This document shows positions 57,656 to 64,000 of a stretch of DNA of 64,000 bases, piece by piece (position 1 is the first letter of the stretch; the number at the start of each line of letters is the position of its first letter). The notes below the pieces were generated by a model. That model saw only the letters and a program-made list of their open reading frames with translations, did not search any database and was not told the origin of the DNA. The translations under genes and the position numbers were made by a program. The DNA comes from Prostheceraeus crozeri (taxonomy: Eukaryota > Platyhelminthes > Polycladida > Euryleptidae). The stretch spans positions 1 to 64,000 of the forward strand of contig CAJQUW010011256.1 of the NCBI GenBank assembly GCA_907163375.1. The letters run 5' to 3'.

Positions 57656-58372
57656 TATTTGATTGAAAATCTATTGCAATTAATTGATTGATGGATTTTC
57701 TTCAATTCAATTAGCTGATTGGATCAGGCACCAACTATTCTAATTAATTATAATTATCCACATATTCAAATAAATAAATTTTTAATCAAAAAGCCAGACC
57801 AGCCGTTAATATGGCGAAGTTCTTTCGGTATTGATCGGTTACTTGATTGCAGTTGTGTCTCATTCGCATGATGATGTCCACCGATGGTGGTGTGAAAGAT
57901 CTCCGGCATATTAACAACTAGTCTGGTTTTAGATTAAATATCTATTTGGTACAATCATCAACCATTATGGGCTTTCCCCATCATGAAAAAGAAAGCACCT
58001 CGAGCCCGTTGTTCCAAACAATGTTTTTTTCTTGCAAATTTGTTCACCGAACATGTGACGCAGAAAATGCATGTTTGTTTTTATAGGTAAATTCAAGTTC
58101 TGCAAGTGTTTGATGCATCTTCGCGGACCTATACGTTACGTAAGTGCGCAATATGAATATAACTTTCCAAATATTTATCAATCATGCAATAATTTTGCAT
58201 GTGGAGAAAAGATAATCGGATTGCAAAACTATATTCTTTCCTGTAGATTCCGCAGTGACGAAAAAATGTCAATTAATTGCAACTAATTGATTGCTAGTGT
58301 GACCAAATTAAATCAATTGATTGTTGGCAAAAATTGAGACCAATTAAATTGCAATTATTTTTTTCTGACTCC
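57656..58372. repeat. AATTG-rich MITE remnant beside the mariner
   Basis: CAATTAATTGATTG and AATCAATTGATTG phrases of both orientations lie at 57670-57700 and 58265-58360. GGCTGGAAGAAAAATA before the mariner (56201) and TCAGAAAAAAATAATTG (reverse complement, 58350) may be the two ends of one element into which the mariner inserted. The ends are too diverged to be sure. Confidence 0.4.
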
Positions 58373-59358
58373 TGCTACTGGGCATTTACAAGTAGCAGCT
58401 AGCGAGTATCAAGAAATGTTACTATACATTCTATATCGATATTACTATATTACATATACTCTAGCACTCATAAGGTGTAAAAGATAACAGAGTTCGTGGA
58501 AAATAATTTGCAAATTGTAGTGATAGCTTCTTCCTTAACCGGTAATTACTCATATTCTTAATGTGCAAAAGTATTATTCCTTTGCATGCACATATGCAAG
58601 AGGATGTATAGGGCATCTAAAATTTCACGTGCACTAAGCCATATTTCAGAGACTCATTTAATTAATTAGACTTCAAAATTCGACATTTAATAAATAAACT
58701 TACATGCAGAAGAATCAACACCGAGTTGAATAGTTTGCAGCAAATTTGCTGTAAGGCCCAGTGGAGGGTTAATAGAACTTCGATGTACCACACTGACCGC
58801 TGCGGGCGTCATATATGAAATCTACATGCTTCATTTTATTTCTCTTACCGAACAGATTCCTTTGTTGGTTTGTGTATCACTTTTCATCATCAACTGCAGA
58901 ATCATTTGCTTTCTGCCTTTGCTTTAGATCGGAGTGCTCGCCAAAAGTAAATAAACTTTTTTCCGCTTCACCGTCAGACACGAAAATATACAGTGACTTC
59001 GTCATCTATTCTTAGACGTGTGGATGAGAATGCAGGCGCTATCAAAGCGAATTGTCAACCTTTGCAAATGTTGATGCTCTTTCGCATCTGAAACTCGATC
59101 AGGATAGCCCACTCTGACCACTCTGACGACACAGCTATTTATAGATATTAGCCACAATGCAATCAAGCAATGCATTGTTTTTGTCTGAAATCAAAGATGA
59201 AAAGAAAATCAAATAGTTTCTTTCTTTACTTAGCTTTCATTCGTTCTTCATTCGCACTTGGAATTCTGTTTGATCAGTGTTGGCAGAATACTGGCGATTA
59301 GTATGAAACTAATCTGATTAAAATGAAATTACCAGATGCAGTCTGTAAGCTCGATCAA
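58373..59358. other. Intergenic, nothing recognised
   Basis: No supportable feature. Confidence 0.4.
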
Positions 59359-59967
59359 CAGGGATTATCAAAAATTGATTGCAATTTAATTGCGCTTTTC
59401 AATTTATCGATCGAAACTGACATTCGTCAGCAATCAATTAATTGAAATTGAAAACAATAGCAACCATTTGATCAAAACTGAAGTCAAAGCACGCAGTGAT
59501 AATCAATCAATAATATTATTCAAAGAATTATACTCGCATTATGAATCCATAAGATATACCATCCATTAATCCATGAGGTTTGTATATCATGAATCAAGAT
59601 TTTTGCGCCTACACTATAATAAAGTGGAGCACCTGGAGAAACTGCATAAAGGAGAATCGTCCAGCCCAACAGAGGTGATGAATAAAACGCTAAGCAGGGC
59701 CTATAATGAAAGTAAAACATAGCATCACTACCAGTATCTATACAGTTATGTATATTATGTGGCACACCTATGCATGTAGACAGCAAAGAGCCACTCACGG
59801 GTGTGGACAAGGGACTAACAGAACTTGCTTACAATTTAATTGCTCTTTCCAATCAATTAATTGGAAATGAAATTTCTGAGTAAAATTAATTGAAATTGGT
59901 ATTTCTGAGCAATCGATACTAATTTTTATCAATTAATTGAAATGCAAAAAATTTTTGATAATCCCTG
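59359..59967. mobile_element. hAT MITE, 609 bp
   Basis: The ends are CAGGGATTATCAAAAATT on the left and, in reverse complement, CAGGGATTATCAAAAATTTT on the right. Flanks TCGATCAA and TCGACCAG agree at 6 of 8 positions. AATTAATTG phrases fill the subterminal parts and relate it to the remnants at 29630 and 58270. Confidence 0.85.
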
Positions 59968-60288
59968 TCGACCAGTGTCTTGCAAAATTGACAACGGTTG
60001 ACAGCTTTTACTGTTGTGATGTAAAAGTTAAGTTCTCATATTAGTTTTGGATTTAATGAGTGAAGTTCAAGATTTTCACTTCAAGCTTCTGATTTTCACG
60101 TATAGGTCTGTATGAAGGCCGGGTAGAGTGACAGGATTTGCTTCAACAATTTGTGTGGGTCTAGTCACTGAAATAGCAGATTTTTCGTTATAAAAGCAAT
60201 GTAAAGGTACCATTGTTTTAATGTCTCTTATATGCTATCCGCTGAGTAAGTATGTGAGGTAGAGTAGCAACTCAGTTTTTATTTAATC

Positions 60289-61103
60289 CAGGGTTGGGCG
60301 CGAATCCGATTTTCAAGGATTCGTCTATTCTGTGGATTCGCGCGAATCCCATAATACTGCAGAATATAATGAATATCACTTTGCGATTTTTATATATATA
60401 TAATAGAAATACTGATTGGTCACTGACACGCTACTTTTTATATCATGACGTAAAAGCAGGTTTCTCTATAGTGTTGAGATCACCTATATCTATGTTCGTG
60501 TGATCTATGCGCATTTCGTAATGAAGTTCTAACCGCCGACTTCATTTTCTATCTCAGATCTACTATGGAATTCTATATAGTTCGTACAGGCCAACTCAAA
60601 CATAACTCAGTAGTCTATTCATAGTGGTTGCCGTTATCGGGAAAAAACAAGTTATCTTCATGGTAAAAACAAGTTTATGTCTAAGATCAGTCGTATTAAA
60701 AACAATATGTTCCGGACCGACGTTTCAATACGGTAAAATGCAAATACAAGAACAGCGAGTGTGTGTTGATCTCAACACCGTGATCTAAATTGATTCGTTC
60801 ATACGTATATAGCATACCGATGCAAGTATTGTGTAAAAAATGCTTGCAGACTCAACACTCATCAGGCAATTCATTTCACGAGTAGAGGACATCCACTCGA
60901 CATTGTTTTTGGGATAATCAAGGGCTTCACTTGAAAAGTAATAAACCGAACAATCTTCAGATGAAGTATATGTCTAACGCGTAGAGTAACATGATTATTT
61001 TGATTCACTTGAATCTAAGATTCGTGCAACGAATCCTCTGTTCGTGTTAGTGTGATTCAATCGGATTCGTTCTGGTGGATTCGAACATTCGCGCCCAATC
61101 CTG
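60289..61103. mobile_element. hAT MITE, 815 bp, GGCGCGAAT type
   Basis: The ends are CAGGGTTGGGCGCGAATCC on the left and, in reverse complement, CAGGATTGGGCGCGAATG on the right. Flanks ATTTAATC (60281-60288) and ATTAAATC (61104-61111) match at 7 of 8. GGATTCG phrases are repeated near both ends. No coding capacity. Confidence 0.88.
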
Positions 61104-61554
61104 ATTAAATCCCCATTGTGTAGCAGTTTCGATTTATTAAATTAACTCTAGTTGAGACCCAATGCCAAATATGAGATAAGCAAATTTTCGCAGTTTTGAA
61201 GAGATAACCATTGACTGATCATGAAAGCAATGCGGAAGGAATAAGATTTTTTACAAATCCTCCGGTCATGTCAGTCTTTGGAGAGGTGATATTTGTTAAA
61301 TTAGCAATTCGATGGGTTACTATTACTTTAATACTCATCCAGCTTTATTAACAAGAGTATTTTCTTATGTGTGATCACTTAATAAACTATTCGCCATCTA
61401 AAAGATCAAAACAAAGACAATGCATTAACTGCAAAATATATAAATGGATCCACATTTCCACAGATTCAACAAATGAAACATATATTTAGTGAATCATTAA
61501 GTCATGCCGATGAAAATCGAATTAAAAACTTAAAATTTCAGCCAAGAAACAGAA

Positions 61555-61880
61555 ATAGATATCAACTTTTCTATGATGACTTGCGTTATAATGTGGTTCA
61601 TAAAGCTTCCTTGATGATCAGCTTAACCTCCGCTTAAGTAGTGCACCTTTTAGTACATGCTCATTCCTTTTGATATCTAATAAATTTCATACTACTTATA
61701 TGATGGGTCCGCGTCGCTAGTATATAAACACAGGAATAATTTGCAAATATTTAGGTTCTCAAAAAGTGATCAAAAATTTTTTGGACCATGAGAACGTTAT
61801 CTCCTGAGTCTTTTTATATAAAATTTTCAGTTCATGCTAACATTTTTTCAGTCGACACTCTACCTGGGATACTATATACG
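61555..61880 (+). repeat. Repeat R1, copy 3
   Basis: Same landmarks as copy 2: TCATTCCTTTTGATAT, TTTTTTGGACCA, GAACGTTATC and CAGTCGACACTCTACCT at the end (61851-61867). Confidence 0.75.
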
Positions 61881-62035
61881 TGGTGAGATCAAAAATGATT
61901 TAGACTTGACCATAAGGCGTAATGCTACGAACTTGTTTCTTCGCCCGATGAAACTTGTGAGTATATGGGTCCGGAATATAGCAAAGTTAACCTTCATCAA
62001 CATTCACATCTGCAGTAAATTATATCACTTATAAT

Positions 62036-63180
62036 AACACTTACCTGATTTCCAGAGACTCTAACCGGGACATTTTCATCTTTTGAGAGGTGAATCCGGG
62101 ACGCCCTACATTGATGAAAAGCTCATATAGTCAAAATCCAAAAGAAAAGAGGAACGTTGAATTGTATTATGTATTGTACATGTATTTTCTTTAAAGCTGA
62201 ACTCACATAATGACACATAGCTGCATTTTTAAATTCATTTATTTGAAGTGTACTTTTCACTGGATCGTCGGTACTTTTCTCAGAATATAGCTGTTGTTTT
62301 CAATTTTCTTGTGGAATTCTCTGCAACCCAAATCAATATTGAATTTGCAAATTAACAAACTTCTCACATTTTCCTCGCACATTCGACTCCGTTCATCGGA
62401 CCAAATATTTGTCATCATCGAGAACAATCTTTCTACTGGGCTGAAGTTCCGGTAGACAGAATGCGTATTCCGTCAATCGTTGAAGATTCGATACAGCAAC
62501 CGCGCCTTCGCTCAAATATTCAAAGAGGGTGACCCATTTTTCTTCCAATTATTTACAATTCATTTTCCACCTCTTACAATTTGATGACCAGCATTCTTTA
62601 GATTGCATTACTTCACTAATTGCGGTATGTTCAAATCGTTCATTAATTTTCAGGGATGAGGCTTCAATTTCGGGACCAGATTAACTCATCGTTATTCATA
62701 CAAGCGAATGGTTCTCCACCGGCGAAACTCCCTTCCCGCAGTTCAATGTAGGGCAAACAAAAAAAAGTGATCATTAAATTTCATGAACACTTCCACCAGC
62801 AATTTCGTGTAGAGATTATCATCTTTATTTTGCTTTACGTTTTCTTTCATCAGTTTCTTCGTTCTTTGAGGAATGAATTCGTTGAGCTTCTTTTCCAAAA
62901 GGTTTCTTTTTGACTTTTCGATAACAGGCACAATATCACTAGCACTCGCATTTGTTTTCTCCATGCATAATAAGTTTTGTTGAATAAATTCAACTGTCTT
63001 TCCAAGAACCGCAAATATACTCAAAATCATAATCAGCAATAAGATAAATTCAGATGAAAAAATCTAAATTTAAAGTATTTCATTTTAATAAAAACGGTCC
63101 GGGACAAAAGTGACAACCGGCCGAGACATACAGGTAAAACCGGGACTGTTCCAGTCAAACCAGGACGTCTGGTAAGTCTA
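62036..63180 (-). mobile_element. hAT element, 1145 bp, with transposase fragment and perfect 8-bp duplication
   Basis: CTTATAAT is duplicated exactly at 62028-62035 and 63181-63188. The weak inverted ends share ACTTACC (AACACTTACC on the left, TAGACTTACC on the right in reverse complement), with CCGGGAC motifs repeated inside both. It contains a transposase C-terminus on the minus strand. The right end resembles the MITE at 14845-15286. Confidence 0.85.
62290..63039 (-). pseudogene. hAT transposase C-terminal half, decayed
   Basis: The minus strand reads an open frame of 98 codons (63039-62743; VEFIQQNLLCMEKTNASAS, then LVEVFMKFNDHFF). Further on in other frames, near 62470-62295, it reads FSPVERLFSMMTNIWSDERS and CEENVRSLLICKFN, the hAT dimerisation domain (the ER.FS..N..W.DER pattern). 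The order and orientation fit one transposase whose N-terminal and first catalytic parts were deleted. At least two frame changes separate the pieces. The domain type is the one seen in zinc-finger (ZBED-like) hAT transposases of animals. Confidence 0.8.
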
Positions 63181-63410
63181 CTTATAATATATCGAATTTT
63201 CATCTATTTTTTGATATTTTTATTAAGTTCAATCGTATTTTGAGAATTTAGAGCATAACGAATAATGAGGAATCATATTGAAGGTTACTTTAATGAACCA
63301 TGATAGTATTCTACAGTGACTCTTAACTATCCATACCATATTCTGTAGAGCTAGCGTGTATGCAAAACAGAAAACAATGAAGAGTGTTCACTAGTATGTG
63401 GCATTGCAAG
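63181..63410. other. Short intergenic gap
   Basis: No mariner-type inverted end could be identified before the transposase that follows. Confidence 0.35.
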
Positions 63411-64000
63411 AACGGATGCAAAAGTCATTCATTTTCTATTCAAGACATGCTGCCATCTGTGGAATGTCAAAGTGTTATTCGATTCTTGTTGCTTCGGAAT
63501 TTTGACCGGCAAGCAATTTTAAATGAGTTGTCTGCTTCTTATGGCGATGATGCACCATGTCGAGCAACAATTTACAATTGGATAAGAGAACTTCAGAATG
63601 GACGAACGGATGTTATGGGGGCCAATTTAACCTGGTCATGATCATCGAGAGAAATTGCAGAAAATAATTCTTTGATAATCGTCGTATCAGCAAGAAAGAG
63701 TTGGCAGAACAGTTAAACGTGCTTTGGCAGTGTCGTGAACATGCTTTTTGAAATGGGCATTAGAAAATTGTGCTCAAGATTCGTTCCATATCTCTTAACA
63801 GCTGAAATGCATGAACGTCGTCTTCAGTGCTGCAACCAACTGCTGGAGCTTTATCGGAGTGTGGGTGATGCTTTTTTAAGCAATAGGACCTATCATCACA
63901 GAAGGCAAGACATCATTGTCGCTTTATCTATCAGCGGATAAAAGATCTTCAAAGGAGTTCAAATTCCCTGGAGAATCAGCAAGTCGCAAGTTGCGTTGCG
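63411..64000 (+). pseudogene. Mariner transposase, N-terminal part, cut by the window end
   Basis: SVIRFLLLRNFDRQAI and SYGDDAPCRATIYNWIREL (63471-63590) form the mariner N-terminal helix-turn-helix (the YG..AP...T..W...F pattern). A region with stops and frame changes follows (SREIAENNS). Then comes MGIRKLCSRFVPYLLTAEM, the M.KV..RWVP..LT linker motif, and RSVGDAFLSNRTYHH, just before the first catalytic Asp. Shifts and stops show it is inactive. The catalytic blocks after this would lie beyond 64000. This is a different mariner lineage from the one at 56217. Confidence 0.88.

Noticed and set aside
1-64000. CRISPR arrays, ribosome binding sites, operons, riboswitches
   Set aside because: The sequence is animal nuclear DNA. 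The repeats seen are MITEs, SINEs, foldbacks and minisatellites, not spaced identical repeats.

Overview
The window is visibly AT-rich animal DNA, almost certainly from an invertebrate metazoan. It has spliced GT-AG exons, tRNA-derived SINEs, and a mixed load of hAT, Tc1/mariner, LINE and Penelope-like elements. It is nearly all intergenic or intronic transposon fossil ground. The one host gene I can name is NDUFA2, the B8 accessory subunit of mitochondrial complex I, on the + strand. Two of its exons are visible, an internal exon at 38528-38634 and the terminal exon at 55238-55326, separated by a 16.6-kb intron. I could not find the first exon. I see no bacterial operon, CRISPR array, rRNA or ordinary tRNA gene.

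Layout. 1-9.3 kb: a G/T-rich tract, one SINE, a repeat called R1 here that is split by a 1.0-kb hAT element, and one unrecognised ORF. 9.3-15.7 kb: a near-perfect 96-bp palindrome, a decayed minus-strand LINE with ORF1 tail, endonuclease and reverse transcriptase, tandem repeats, a long-armed foldback element with a hAT MITE inserted in one arm, and a mariner tail. 16.3-17.5 kb: the 3' half of a Penelope-like element with a GIY-YIG domain. 22.3-25.2 kb: a cluster of palindromes, two of which share a skeleton but differ in their stems, an unrecognised minus-strand coding-like stretch, and a Penelope-type and a LINE 3' end. 27-32 kb: a SINE, a hAT MITE, R1 again and an unrecognised minus-strand stretch. 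32.97-36.72 kb: a complete-ended hAT element carrying a 275-codon open frame (hAT dimerisation domain plus long coiled coil) but no visible catalytic core. 38.5-55.3 kb: the NDUFA2 intron, holding a LINE tail, a SINE with target-site duplication, a nearly intact Tc1-type transposon, a Penelope-type end, a head-to-head SINE pair and a minisatellite. 56.2-64 kb: a full-length mariner, two hAT MITEs, R1 again, a transposase-bearing hAT with an 8-bp target duplication, and a mariner cut by the window end.

The genes do not form a pathway. What ties the window together is repeated hAT activity: at least seven separate hAT-type insertions, five with 8-bp or near 8-bp duplications and two with clean 6-bp ones, several nested in older repeats, so relative ages can be read directly. 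I found no retrovirus, LTR element, Polinton or other capsid- or envelope-bearing element.
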